From Nautilus pompilius (Eukaryota; Mollusca; Cephalopoda; Nautilida; Nautilidae), in NCBI GenBank assembly GCA_018389105.1, contig JACATO010000120.1:1174001-1238000 (forward strand): a DNA stretch of 64,000 bases, read 5' to 3'. Position 1 is the first letter of the stretch. Each line of letters begins with the position of its first letter. The translations under genes and the position numbers were made by a program. The notes beneath the pieces are model-generated. The model searched no databases, was not told where the DNA came from, and worked only from the letters and a program-made list of their open reading frames with translations. This document shows positions 1 through 11,689 of this stretch, in pieces.

Positions 1-1124
1 TCTCTCTCTCTCTCACCCCCTCCTCTTCACCAAGTCTTATTTTTCAGTTGATGTTTAACATCAAAGTCTAAAAAAGGTTTCTAGACAATTGAAAATATTT
101 CATGAATTTTTTTTTAGAAACTGTGAGAAGGAAAGTAATATATTCAACCTAAAATAGAGCAACAGTTTATATGCATTTTTTAAAAAATAATCTTTATGTA
201 TTTTTTAACTTAGAAATCTTATGGATTAATCTCAATGATTAGCTTGAGATTAAAAGTGTTGAATATTCACCACTAACTTTATAGTGTTTTGGAAGTATGC
301 AGAACTAATATTAACAGATGTACATTATTATATGGGTCAGATAATGTCAGTTAATTCATAAAATATTTTTAATATTTTCACATTCAGCCACCTTTATACA
401 AAGCTGTCTGCTGTGCTACAAAAGTAATGGTACTTGATTGGTTTTTTAGTTTTATAAAGCATACAGTATAGACTTGTGCTATTTCCGATAAACTGACACA
501 CTTTCAAGGTATGTAGCTGGACTAGATCACCTTTTAGCTCAGATGACATTTGACTAAATACCCCTTCCCCTACTGTATTTCAGCATCAAGTTGAAAGCCA
601 AAGTTTACACAACAGCAAACTCTGTGCTTGACATAAGGAAGGAACAGAAGTATGTGATCATAATCATGTTCTGTATACATTTCACAGGTGAACCTACATC
701 TCATAAGTTAAGCACCACCCTAATTTGTTGTCAGAGGAATACAATCCTTTTATCAGCACTCAGGTGAGAAGAAGCATTGCTAACTGACACATCATAGTGG
801 GTATATATATATATATAATAAAAGTAAAAATATAAGATTTGCAGAGCTTTATTTTATTTATTTATTTATTTATTTATCATCACTACATATTTTTTTTAAG
901 TTTTGCCTTCCAGAGAAAATGAATATGTGAACTACACTATTTGATCTCTGTCAGTGTATCAGAAATTTTTCATTAGATTAGGAAAATGTTTATGTATATA
1001 TATTCACATTCTATATATTATATATTTTGAAATATTGAGCCACAAGTTTAAAGACTATAGGGCTTGTGATATACAGTCAGATATTACACAAATAATAGAG
1101 TATAATAGAAAAACTGTGCAGTGT
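1..1124. other. AT-rich non-coding stretch with simple repeats
   Basis: No gene or transposon is recognised. It opens with a short TC microsatellite (1-14), and holds a TA run near 801-817 and a TTTA tetranucleotide run near 853-878. The 63-codon open frame at 954-1145 is AT-driven, resembles no protein I know and overlaps the start of the next element, so I do not call it. Confidence 0.6.
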
Positions 1125-2850
1125 CATTTTGGTCAACAAAATTAAATGTATTATACTCATTATGAATGCAAACCAACTTTTTTAGACTAATTTTTCATGC
1201 TGATTTCAAAATTTCACTCCATTTGTATGCAGCACGTATCAGTTTTTCAGTAGATACATGCAAATATTTACATATTTGTATATATGAAATCATTAACGTA
1301 ATAAATAAGGACATATTATTTTTAGAAAGTAAATGAGTTTATTGAGTTAAAAATCATCGCTATCATTCTACAAAGAATGAATACACAAAAAATGGGTCAG
1401 ACAAAACAGACAAAGTTAGAACAACAGAGTGAGAAACATTGTGATTTGGATTTCCTGCGGTGTTCCTGATCTGGTTGATCACGGTAAAGTGTCCAGCAGT
1501 AGTCAGCCAGCATACTGTCATTCCAGAAGCCTTGGTACTGTTTCTCCATAGCACTAATGTCATGGTGAAATCTTTCACCATGTTCATCAGACACTGCTCC
1601 AAGGTTATCTGCGAAGAAATCCAGATGGGAGTCCAAGAAGTGAACTTTCAGTGACATGTGACAACCCATTGCTGAGTAACATTTCAGAAGATTCTTGATG
1701 CCATCCTTGTAGTCCATTGCCTTCTTGTTGCCCAAGAAATTCTCACAGATTCAAATGAAAGCATTCCAGTTCATCCAGTGTTGTCTTGAAGTTGACATCT
1801 TTGAGTCTTCTCTAATTTGGGGTCCGACAAAGATACCCTCTTTCAACTTCGCCTGTGTGATTTTGGGAAACTTTTCTACAATATACTCAGACCCTCTGGC
1901 ATTTCTCTTCCCTAGTGTCTTTACAAACTGTTTCATCAGTCCAAGCTTTATGTGCAAAGGAGGCAATAGGACATTACATGGATCTACAAGAGGTATATTC
2001 TTGACGCTGGACAGTCCTGGCTGGTATGATGTTCTTGTCTGCCAGTTTGATTCCGAATAATGTCTGTCAGTTGCCCGACTATCCAATAGACACAAGAAAC
2101 AACAGTATTTTGTGAAACCTGACTGCATTCCCATTAACATTCCAATGACTTTTAAATCTCCACATATTTCCCATGAGTATCTTTCATAGGCAATGGCATG
2201 AAGTAAAAGTTCCATATTCTCATATGATTCATGAAGATGAATGGAGTGTGCAATAGGAATGGAGGGCTTCAAATTACCATTATGGAGAAGTACAGCTTTT
2301 TAAAAAAAATATCTATAACTTATAAATCTTCTTGATCTCTGGTGTTATTGTACGTTTTTGAGCTTTCACAATAAATTGTCCACAGACATAACAAAACACA
2401 TCAGGAGGATTTCTACACTGTCTTGACATTGTTAACACTGTAAAACAAGTAAGGAAATAGATACAAACAGTTATACTTATATTGAATTTGAGATGATGAA
2501 ATATTTTATCAAACCAATTATGACTGGACAATTTGAGATGTTGAAATACCTATTTCATCAGACAAAACTTGATTGGTTAATTTAAGATGATGAAATATTG
2601 CATCTGAGCTATGCAGCAATGAATAATGTAGTTTATTTTAAAGGTGTGTTTCCATGATGTAAATGAAATACATGCATACACGTCATTAATTGGAATTTCT
2701 ATATAATGCATGAGCTAAAACCAAAAAACTTTCTCATCTTGAAAACTGTACGTGATGTCAAAAAACTAATTGTATATTTGAAATCAGCATTAAAAACTAC
2801 ACTAAGTACACCTTGACATATGCTTGATGAAAAATACTTGTTGACCAGTG
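1125..2850 (-). mobile_element. CACTG-ended DNA transposon, copy A (internally deleted; CACTA/Chapaev-like)
   Basis: The right terminus reads TTGACCAGTG then TTATTAACC, the inverse of the CACTGGTCAACA terminus seen in two other copies here. The left terminus is degenerate (CATTTTGGTCAACAAAA, from about 1125), so no target duplication is proven for this copy. Subterminal GCTGATTTCAAA motifs lie inside both ends. The coding strand is minus. Bases 2313-2850 are the reverse complement of 63272-63806 with no difference seen by eye. The flanks differ, so these are two independent insertions and not a segmental duplication. Relative to the 22.7 kb copy, about 680 bp of the protein-coding centre is missing. 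Assignment to the CACTA/Chapaev group rests on the CACTG ends and the 3-bp duplication seen in the copy at 43202, and is inference. Confidence 0.8.
1397..2429 (-). pseudogene. Transposase-like gene of copy A, centre deleted
   Basis: This is the defective protein gene of copy A. The N-terminus starts at 2429 (MSRQCRNPPDVFCYVCG) with a C-x2-C pair and runs to IKKIYKL, where it stops after the deletion junction near 2313-2330. The protein resumes in another frame with a segment encoding AVLLHNGN, then ICGDLKVIGM, a C-x2-C motif ending in DSRA, LPPLHIKLG and GIFVGPQIR. After one in-frame TGA near 1750 it continues with LHFLDSHLDFFADN, SDEHGERFHHDI and MLADYCWTL. The last motifs are diagnostic of a large family of 'uncharacterised' proteins expanded in several invertebrate genomes. 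The Asp in GDLKV and the acidic residues of SDEHGERFH are candidate catalytic residues, which is inference. It cannot make a full protein. Confidence 0.75.
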
Positions 2851-5800
2851 TTATTAACCTTTTTAAAAAAAAAATTGATAATCATTTTACAATAATGCTT
2901 TATGTATTAAAGCACATATTTATTTGTGGAATCCAGCTATAAAATTTTAAAATAAAGGATATTCTTTAAAAATAATTTTTGAAGTATTTCATGATTTTGC
3001 ATTAATAAATGAAAATGAACTTTTTTTTTCCCTTTGAATACTGCCTATTATATAAATAAACTAGCATTTGAAAGAACATGTGTATCATTCCACAAACATA
3101 TTTATATTCAAATTACTTGAGCAAATAAAAAGTATTATTAGAAAATATGCCAAACAGAATCTACTTTGTTTTATTGAATCTTTGATGGTAATGTCATTTT
3201 TAGATGATATGGTGAAGGATGTTTAAACTTTAAATTGGCAATATGAAATATTCATGTATTAATTATGTATTATAATAAAATAATAAGTAAGTTGGGAACA
3301 ACATGTTATCTATCAATCTGAGTATGATAAATGATACATCATTAATGCAGCTGTTTGTCTTTACTAAGAGTATCCTGACAACTGTATAAACTAAACATAA
3401 ACATGTCTAAAGAAATCTATGTTTGAAGAATTTAGAAAACTTATTTTAATGTTCTGTTTGAAAAATTGCATGCAATTAGAAAGAGACTGAGATACCATAA
3501 AAAAGTTACATTGGAATAAATGAGAAATTTCCTTAACTCAAGTCATTTTCAAAAAAATTACTCTAGTCACATTTTTTGGCAATAAGTACACATTGCTTAA
3601 TTTTCAATTAAGTGTTTGGAAAACAAACAAGAAATATGTTGTTTTTCATGGTCTACAGTACACCAATTAGGCTGCAGTTATGATATGATGCTAAGATTAT
3701 GCATTTGCTATTACTTGATAAATGTTTTTCATAAGTTCAACAAGATTTGATAATATTATCAAATATGTAGTGTCATATGTCAATATTTTCTTTTTTGGTT
3801 CATTTATTTTTATGGCACTAGTGCTGCTGAGAACAGCTATAGATTTTATTTTTGGATATAGAAAATAATAATGATTTCCTAAAAAATTAATGTTATTTTA
3901 AAGATCTACCTCAAATGATAAAGATGTCATTGCTAGAGTAAAGAGATAGAGATTGGATGGAAACCTTTCTCAAAGATAGGCCACAGCTTGACTGGATGAT
4001 CATGTGTCCATCATAATTTTCTTGTATCTTGATGACATCTAGCTACAAATAAAACCATTAATTAATATAGGCTTGATCCAACCCATGTTACAATGTAACA
4101 TCAGTTGATAATTGCAGCTACTTTATTTATGGAATTGCTACTTAACAGACCAGGTGTACCAGAATACATCCATTCACCATCATCAGCAGATTGAGATTAA
4201 ACAAGACATATACTTAGCATACCAGATTTTAGGCTAATGTTGTTTTCTCAAATGATTCAACTGTATTAAGTATATTTAAAATCAGTTAGTTTGTCTGTCA
4301 TCTTTGCCAGCATCAAGTCATACTGCAGTCTCACAAGCAGAATTACAACAGGAGTGTCATGGTATTTCTATAGCCAGGATATGCTGAATATGCCAGTCTT
4401 TGAGTAACAGACTAAATAATTTCATTACTGCATGATAATATAAATGTATTATAATTAATTTGTAACCCTGAATGTAATAAAACTTTGGCAAAAATCTATA
4501 GAATTTCATTATTTTTTTTGTTGCTTAGTATCCTGTATAGTTCACCAGTCTATAGGGCCTTTTGAGTTTCTTTAAAATCTGTTCACAAATGCACAAATAA
4601 AATCAATATTTATTCATTAATTACCAGATGGGTCCTGTTTATGAATGGTGTATAGTTCCATCATGACTAATGAAAAATCATTCATCTCAGTGAATTATAT
4701 TCATACTGCAAAAAGGCATCATCCATGTTTGTAACTTAGTCAATATTTAATCTCTGTATAATAATAATAAAAAAAAAAGATGCTTAATAAGACTAGTTTA
4801 ACTATTGGTTATTTTTCCTATTACTACAGTGGGAAAATAAATATCTAATTTATGATAATATATTTAGTGCAGTAACATCTCCCATCAAGCAGGAAAATAA
4901 AAAAGTAACTGCTAACACATCTATTGTAGTAAGAATATCCAATTTTCAGTGGAAACTTGGTTTCTAGGTAAACCAGTAGCATCTGGTTTTGACTGCACTA
5001 TACATTTTGGGCAATGTTTTAATTTTGCATTGCTAAAAAAAATAGATTTTATGAAAATTAAAGATCTTTCATATTGCAATGACTTGATAAACATATATAT
5101 ATATATTTTACTTTCTCTAAAAATGTACATTTTTTTGATGACAAACATATCTTGTAGTAAAAATTAGTACACAAGTTTTCATAATGGTTTTGTATAAACT
5201 AGAAATAATCTATACTTTCTGTCTATTAAATATTAACATTAATAATAAATAACTTACTGTGACTTAAACCTTGTTGCATATATTCTAAATGATTAACACT
5301 GGTATTTGATATATATTTCATCATAAAATCTCTTGGATGTGTATATATATATATATAGCAGTAATTGTTATGATGAACAAGCACAATATAAACTCGAAAA
5401 ATTTATAAAAATTGCTTTGCTGAGAATTACTAAAATAAACCTGAGATAATGCCAAAAATGTGTAACTTTATATGTGGTTTAGATAATTCAATTTACTGAG
5501 TGCTTGGATAGTGTTAAAAAACACTTTGGCAAAAGTGAGATACAAAGACAAGTGAATAAAATAATAAAACATCCACATAAACAAATTATATCTAAAATGG
5601 AAGCAAATAGAGATATTTTGTACTTGTGAATATTTTCAAAACGGGATAAAGTAGTGTAATAGACTTTTAAATGTCTCAGTAATATATTCTAATTAATAGC
5701 AACAAAAAGTAATTTTTTCTTTTAAATTAGAATTAAACAATGAACTTAAAACTACTATCAGAATTGTTGCTTTATATTAAAAATTAAATTTTTATTGTAA

Positions 5801-6410
5801 ATGTTTTTTTCAAAAAACTATATCTTGGCAAACAAAACTCAAGTTGACATGGATCACCTCTCATAGTTAAAATTAATACTGAGTAATCTGATGTCATTTC
5901 CCTTCCACTCCCATATATATTTAACAAATATAGAAAAATTTATTTCTATGCAATGGAAACAAAAACATTAAAAAAATTATTTGATCAACATAATTTCAAT
6001 CTTAATTAGTAGAATGAGAAATGAATCTTTATTGTGGCTTTTCTGTTTGTCTACGAATTGAGAAGCATTCTTTTGATGTTTCACATTTCAACAATAATTA
6101 ATTACAAATTACTGGTCCGGGAAATTGAATGTATCTTCCTTGGTCTGAAAATCAACAAATTAAATGTTAAGTGCACATTTTTTTTGTTGAAACAAAATTT
6201 TCGTACAATATGTAATAGCATTATCTTTCATCTTTGTGTACCTTGGTAATGGACCAATATTGGACAATCACCTTTCACCATATAATCTGTATTCATAAAT
6301 GACAATTAGGTGGATAGATTTCACTTAAGAACATGCTGTTTGATTTTGTATAGGCAGATATGGTTCTATAATATACTCATTATACTAAAGAATTTCCTGC
6401 TACATAATTA
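2851..6410. other. AT-rich stretch, no feature recognised
   Basis: No protein similarity, RNA gene or terminal-repeat pair was found in this 3.5 kb. Short TA runs occur near 5093-5107 and 5342-5357. The open frames at 4921-5167 and 6034-6249 are low-complexity and hydrophobic or Lys-rich, as expected from AT-rich DNA. This could be intron or intergenic sequence. Confidence 0.5.
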
Positions 6411-8049
6411 CAGTGGTGTGCAAAAGTTTTGCATAAAAATAATTTTTCCTGTAAATTAGCTTGCATTTTGTCGAAAGCAGTTGTTATCAAATCTTGTTCA
6501 TTAAAGTATTTCTATATTACTGTTGTGCATCTATTTCAATAATATCAAGCATATTGTTTCATTGTAAGAAAAGTTATAATTTTTAGAAAATCATTTGCAT
6601 CAAATCAACGTGTGCAAAAGTGTTGCATAAAATCTAGACAGCTATCTAATCAATTCAGATTCAATTCCAATTATGCAGAAAGTGATCAGATCTATAAATA
6701 ATGAGTAGAATATCTGAAATTCTTGATAACTTGTTGACAACAACGAGGCATGCTGGCTACCAAATGCTGACAATTGTCACTACTGAACTCCGACCAGGCT
6801 TCCTCGATTTTCCGTTTCAAATCGGTTTTATTTTTCGGATTTTTGGCACTAACACTGAGTTTAATCAAGTGCCAAATGTTTTCGATGGGATTGAGATCTG
6901 GGCTTTGGGCCAGCCATTCGAGGAGGGGGATTGGCAACTCTGCCATCAAGGCCTTGACACTCCTAGCTGTGTGGATGCAGGTGTTGTCCTGCTGATAGAT
7001 GGCCGTCAGGGGCATGTGGTCACAAATATACGGTTTGACAATGTCCGAGACAATCTTAGCATAGTCATGAGCATTCATTCAACCCTCCACGTGATACAAC
7101 CGATCGACACCGGATGATTGAAAACAGCCCCAAATCATGGCCGAATCTCCCCCTGCTTGCAGAGTCAGTCAAATGCAACTAGGATGGTATTCCTCGGACG
7201 CTAATCGCCAAACTTACACCCAACCCACCAAGTGGACTCTCACAAATTTGCTTTCATCGGAAAACAACACTCAGGCCCACTGGGCCACAGTCCAGTGGAG
7301 ATGGTCGTGAGCCCACTGCAGTCGCTTTTGACGATTGTCCAGGCTGATGAACGGCTTCTTCTGTGCCGATCGCCTGAACAGTCCCATGTGGATCAAACGC
7401 CGTCTGATGGTGCACGAGGCCAACTGGATCCCATGGTGTCTTGACAAAGCAGTCTGGATGTTGGTGGAAGTGCGGAATTGGTCCAAGTTCGACATGCAGG
7501 CGATCAGACGATCCTGTCGAGCTGTTGTTTTCCGTAGTCTGTCGGCTCTGCGTTTTGAAATTAGGCTCCCATCAGCTTTCCAACATTTCAGGGTGCAAGA
7601 TATCATTGACTGATTGCAACTGATACGATCTGCAGTGACCCACTCAGTTTCACCATCTTTCATGCGAACAATTGTGGCCCGCTGTTCATGGGTCAAATAT
7701 CGGGCTCTTGGCATCACTATATTGAACAAAAATGAATCAGAATAGTGGAAAATGGCATATTTTCATATTTATATTCTACTATCCTAAACTATTATAGCAC
7801 AAAATATATATTCTAATATTTTGTAGTTTATGCAACACTTTTGCACATGCCAATTTCATGCAAATTATTTTATTAATATTTAAATTTTGACTGTGCAATT
7901 ACAAAGTGGATCTTAGTGTTATAAATCATTTAAAGACACTGATACCTTTCAATTAAAACAGAAAACATACAATAGTTACTAATTTCTACAAAATAAGAAC
8001 TCATTTTCTGAGTATAGTAATTTTTATGCAAGACTTTTGCACACCGCTG
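6411..8049 (-). mobile_element. Tc1-like transposon with doubled (IR/DR) terminal repeats
   Basis: A TA dinucleotide flanks both ends (6409-6410 and 8050-8051). The outer terminal repeats are CAGTGGTGTGCAAAAGT at the left and the inverse of it ending in GCACACCGCTG at the right. A second, inner pair (GTGTGCAAAAGTGTTGCATAAA near 6609, inverse near 7828-7848) gives the IR/DR arrangement of about 220 bp per arm known from Sleeping Beauty-type Tc1 elements. The total length of 1,639 bp and a single transposase gene on the minus strand fit a complete-length Tc1 element. The arms differ at several positions, so it is not a fresh insertion. Confidence 0.93.
6692..7729 (-). pseudogene. Tc1-family transposase (DD34E), full length with in-frame stops
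   Basis: This is a cut-and-paste transposase of the Tc1 family, about 345 codons and the usual length. The N-terminal helix-turn-helix region begins with MFNIVMPRARYLTHEQRA (an internal Met at MPRARYL is the alternative start). It is followed by a second HTH (TIRRRLIHMGL) and the DDE catalytic core: FSDESKF carries the first Asp, QQDNTCIHTA the second, and NPIENIWHLIK the Glu, with exactly 34 residues between the last two. The reading frame is continuous over its whole length. It is interrupted by about four stop codons (at 7271-7273, and three more between there and 7079), all in the stretch around and after the first catalytic Asp, with no net frameshift. Host silencing or simple age would explain this. 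The protein is inactive, although the ends might still be mobilised in trans. Confidence 0.93.
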
Positions 8050-8412
8050 TACATAAAACCAATTGGATGCCTATTTGATTGTGTGGAAGTTTGCCTTATG
8101 CCAGAATTTTAATTTTTAGAAAATTATTAAACTGTATAATTACTATAGTTGAATTTTAAAAATAAATAAGAGAAATTGATAGGTGTCATTTTTAATTCTT
8201 TTTTTTTAAAACATTGGCATTAAAATTAAGATATATTTTGTATGAAGTGCATATAATTAATTATAGTTAATTTAAGATGGAAATTTGAAGATCCTTTGTT
8301 TTGCTTAACTTATGCATTCTTAAAATCACTACATTTGTTTACTGTATGATATTTAGAAAATTCATGCATTAACTACCAACTCTACTGCTGAAAATCAATT
8401 TATTAGATAATA
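8050..8412. other. Short AT-rich spacer between two transposons
   Basis: This 360-bp stretch lies between the Tc1 element and the Tigger-like element. Nothing recognisable is in it. Confidence 0.5.
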
Positions 8413-8651
8413 CAGTAATCCCCATGATACAGAAATGATGTGTTCCTGAAAAGTTTTCTGTAATGTGAATTTCCATAACGTGAACCTAATTTTGATGTTT
8501 ATTATATATTTGGAGATGCATTCCTATGGAAACATCTTTTACTAAAGAAAGTAATAAAAACACTCTTACGAATGAAAATAGACCTTTTAAAACACATCTA
8601 ATAGATAATTGATTCTTTGTGATATAACAATATTACACAAAAGAAATTCAT

Positions 8652-9480
8652 TTAACTCACCAAAAAAGATGTTGATTGGTGAATGAAGTGATACTGACCA
8701 GGATATCTTGCAATGGGAATTACTGGGGGGGGGGCAGTACTAACTTCTGCCTCATCCTGTAATTCATCATCTTGTGATTCAGGCTCTGCTCCTGCAACAA
8801 AAAATGTAGCCAAAGTTGTTTTCAGTTTACAGTGCATCTTCTCTTTATACAGTTCCCTGTAACAGTTTAAGTCATCATTAACTACTCTTGCTACTTTATG
8901 ACTACATTCACAATTGAGGTCATTAACGGCAAAGATTTGCAGTCCTTCTATAAGTGCAAAGGCCTGGGACATTTGCTTTGTAGTCAACTCAAGTTGGGCA
9001 TGTGGAGCTTTTACACTCCTCTTCTCTAAGCTCGTTCTTGTTCCACCAGAATTAGATCCTCATTGGACAAACCTTCTCCATGAGCCTGTAGCAATTCAAC
9101 CATATCATCTTCTATGACATCTGTAAAGCCAACATCTTTTGCAAGTGTCACAATGTTTTTTTAAAACTTTTTGTTTGCTTTGTGTTTGGGGAAAACCTTC
9201 AAAGTCGTGAATACACTCTGGCCATATATGTTTTTATGCACCATTCCTAGCCGATTGTTTCACTTCACCCCACGATTTGGCGATATTGTTTAGGGCATCT
9301 ATGACATTGTACATTTTCCAGAAGTTGCAAACTAAGTTTGTCTTCCCCTTCAATTGCTTCAAAGAGTTGTCAAAAAATTCTTCAAAGATAATACGCCTTG
9401 AAGTTGGTGATCACCTTAATCCATTGGCTAGAGCAAGGCAGTTGAGTTTTGGGGGATGTACTCCACTCTGACATTGTCAG
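8652..9480 (-). pseudogene. Tigger-type transposase, C-terminal remnant
   Basis: The best-preserved piece is a 111-codon frame at 8652-8987. It contains TTKQMSQAFALIEGLQIF, then KVARVVNDDLNCYRELYKEK, which match the C-terminal tail of Tigger (pogo-family) transposases. Going upstream on the minus strand there are fragments in other frames. One reads DDMVELLQAHGEGLSNEDL and one reads FFDNSLKQLKGK followed by a DALNNI-like segment. These correspond, from memory of the family, to the region after the third catalytic residue. No catalytic DDE motif is preserved. There are several stops and frameshifts. Not functional. Confidence 0.75.
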
Positions 9481-9634
9481 AAATATCATTCAATTTTACG
9501 CTTTCCACAATATTTTTCAACAGCAGGGCAAAATGAATTTTAAGGCATAATGCAACCACAAACATATGTGTACAGACTTTAGCCAGAAGAAAACAAGATA
9601 ATGATGGATGAAAGTCATAATGCTACACATTGTA

Positions 9635-10925
9635 CAACATCTATCCAAAAAGAAACTGAACTTTTTAAAAAACAAATTTATTGCTTTACTTACAATTTAA
9701 TCAGACTTGTCTCCTTCAAAATAGTTCCTCCACTGTTGATACACTGCCCCCCCCCCTCCAGCATTTTTTCCAGTTTTGGAACGCATTTTCAGGGATAGTG
9801 CATAGTTCTCATAGTGAATTTTCTTCGATCTCTTCTGTCGTTTGAAATCGGTTACCTTTCAGGATGGATTTAAATTTTGGGAACAAAAAAAAGTCCGCAG
9901 GAGCCAAATCTGGAGAGTAGAATGACTGGAGGATGAGAGTCATCTCGTTCTTTGCCAAAAAGTCACAGATTAGGAGTGAATCATAAGCAGGTGCGTTGTC
10001 GTGGTGCAGCATCCAGGTTTTGTTTTTCCATGCCTCAGGCCTCCTTTGCACTGCCTCCCTCAACCACCTCAGGACATCTAAGTAAAACTCTTTATTGATC
10101 GTCTGACCACGTGGAACAAACTCATGATGAATAATGCCCTTCCAATCAAAAAAGATGATCAACATCACCTTCACATTTAAGCGATTCTGACATGCTTTTT
10201 TTTGGTTGCTGCGATGACTGCCTTTTTGTTTTGACATTGTAGCTGTACACCCATGTTTCGTCACCTGTTATGATACTTTTCAGAAAACTTTCATCAGCAT
10301 TCGAACGATCAAAGAGTTCCTGACTGACTGTGACTTGGTTCTTTTTGTTTATCTGTCAGCAGACGCAGCACAAATTTTACGACTACACGATGCATGTTCG
10401 ATTTTTCTTTTAAAATCATGTGGCACGAACTTTTACAGATGCCTACTTCGGAAACTTCACGGACAGTCAGGCGACAATTTCCACGGATCACAGCACACAC
10501 TTTCTCAATGTGATCATCGTCCATTGTCGTGGAAGGTCGTCCAGATTTGGGATTGTCTTCAGTGGATGTTCTTCCCGATTTGAAATGCTGGTACCATTGC
10601 ATATGGCTCAAACAATCCTCCTCATAGGCCTGTTACAACATTAGAAAAGTCTTCATAAAAGGTTTTCCCAATTTGAAACAGAATTTCACACAAACACGTT
10701 GCTCTTCAAGATCCTTCATTGTTCAACTTGTGACAAATCGCCAAGTACACTAAACATACGTTCACTCTAGCACATGTAGATTGATGACTAACTGACTTGG
10801 TGTGATGCAGCTATTATTAGACTGAAGGTCAAGGTCACCAATACACAGCACTGCAGTTGCGAGCACGCTGCAGTGGCTGGTTGGCATGCTGTTTTAAGAG
10901 TTCGGTTTCTTTTTGGACAGACTTG
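9635..10925 (-). mobile_element. mariner transposon nested in the Tigger-like element
   Basis: The element is 1,291 bp with TA at both flanks (9633-9634, 10926-10927) and about 30-bp terminal inverted repeats sharing TCCAAAAAGAAAC and GAACT (left at 9645-9665, inverse at the right end). Length, TA target and a single transposase gene are classic mariner features. It inserted after the surrounding Tigger-like element was already in place, so it is the younger of the two. Confidence 0.93.
9697..10719 (-). pseudogene. mariner transposase (DD34D), broken
   Basis: The start at 10719 (MKDLEEQRVCVKFCFKLGKT) and the end EGDKSD give about 340 codons, the normal mariner length. Domains in order: HTH region with HFKSGRTSTEDNPKSGRPST and an 'EVSEVGICKSSCH' helix; TGDETW with the first Asp; DWKGIIHHEFVPRGQ; HHDNAPAYDS with the second Asp; and YSPDLAPADFFLFPK with the third Asp, 34 residues on, giving DD34D. 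At least three frameshifts (near 10612-10660, 10264-10309 and a G-run near 9750) and two stops break it. All three catalytic Asp codons survive in the DNA. Confidence 0.92.
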
Positions 10926-11117
10926 TATATCCATGCTTTCAAGCAAATGTGCAAAATGTTATATTATTCTTTGGTGTGTTTTTAAAATGTTGAAAATTTT
11001 CTCAATTTCCATAAATGTGAATTTCCAGGCCGTTTCCCGAATTTGGTGGTGATGATTTACATTTTGCATAAGAGCAAATTTCTGTATCCCGAATTACCGT
11101 ATCGCGGGAAATTACTG

Positions 11118-11650
11118 TAAATGAATCCTACTTTTTGTAATATGATTCATATATGTATGTATGTATATATGCATGCATGCTTGTGTTGTATTGTATTGGT
11201 TCTAATTTCTGCTCCTGGTTCAATAATTGCTCCCTACACACTTAAGCCACAAAAATTTATTTAAAAAAACACTCATTTATCTACATTCATAAATATTCCA
11301 CTTCATTTATTGAAGAATTTACTTTGTAGACATGATAACCCTTGATCATTGCATTTACAGATACTAAATGAAATCAGCCATTTTAGTTTAAGTCAGTTGT
11401 AGCCTTCTTGAATGTCCTTTTCTTCATTTAAGTATTGATGCCAGGGATGAATATAGATTGTTTATTTATGATGTTTGTTGATGTATTTCTCTACTTATGT
11501 AGTTACATAGGATTCATGAGATATCACTGAGTCTGGTAATGCTTGTATTGAAGTGATTCATGTGCAATGACTATATCAGATTATCCTTTGCTGTGCTGTA
11601 CTTTTACCACATTAGGTTTTTTTACTACTGTATCTTGTGGAAGATTTAAA
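11118..11650. other. AT-rich spacer with a short TGTA/GCAT repeat
   Basis: A tetranucleotide microsatellite (TATG/GCAT type) lies at about 11153-11184. No coding or mobile feature is recognised in the rest. Confidence 0.5.
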
Positions 11651-11689
11651 ATGTAAAACAGAGAAAGTTACATGATCAGGTTCAGTCTA

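Larger units (their letters stand above)
8413..11117 (-). mobile_element. pogo/Tigger-like transposon, interrupted by a mariner
   Basis: TA flanks both ends (8411-8412 and 11118-11119). The left terminus starts CAGTAATCCCC with a tract reading 'gatacagaaat'. The right terminus is the inverse of CAGTAATTTCCCGCGATACG. Long subterminal inverted similarity includes AATGTGAATTTCCA on both arms. The minus strand carries the C-terminal part of a Tigger-type transposase (8652 to about 9480). A complete mariner (9635-10925) sits inside it. The host element outside the mariner is about 1.4 kb, so it had already lost the N-terminal and central transposase region, or this part has decayed beyond recognition. 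Confidence 0.85.

Noticed and set aside
6701-7117. 138-codon open frame on the plus strand
   Set aside because: It is antisense to the Tc1 transposase core. The minus-strand translation has the catalytic motifs and this one has none.
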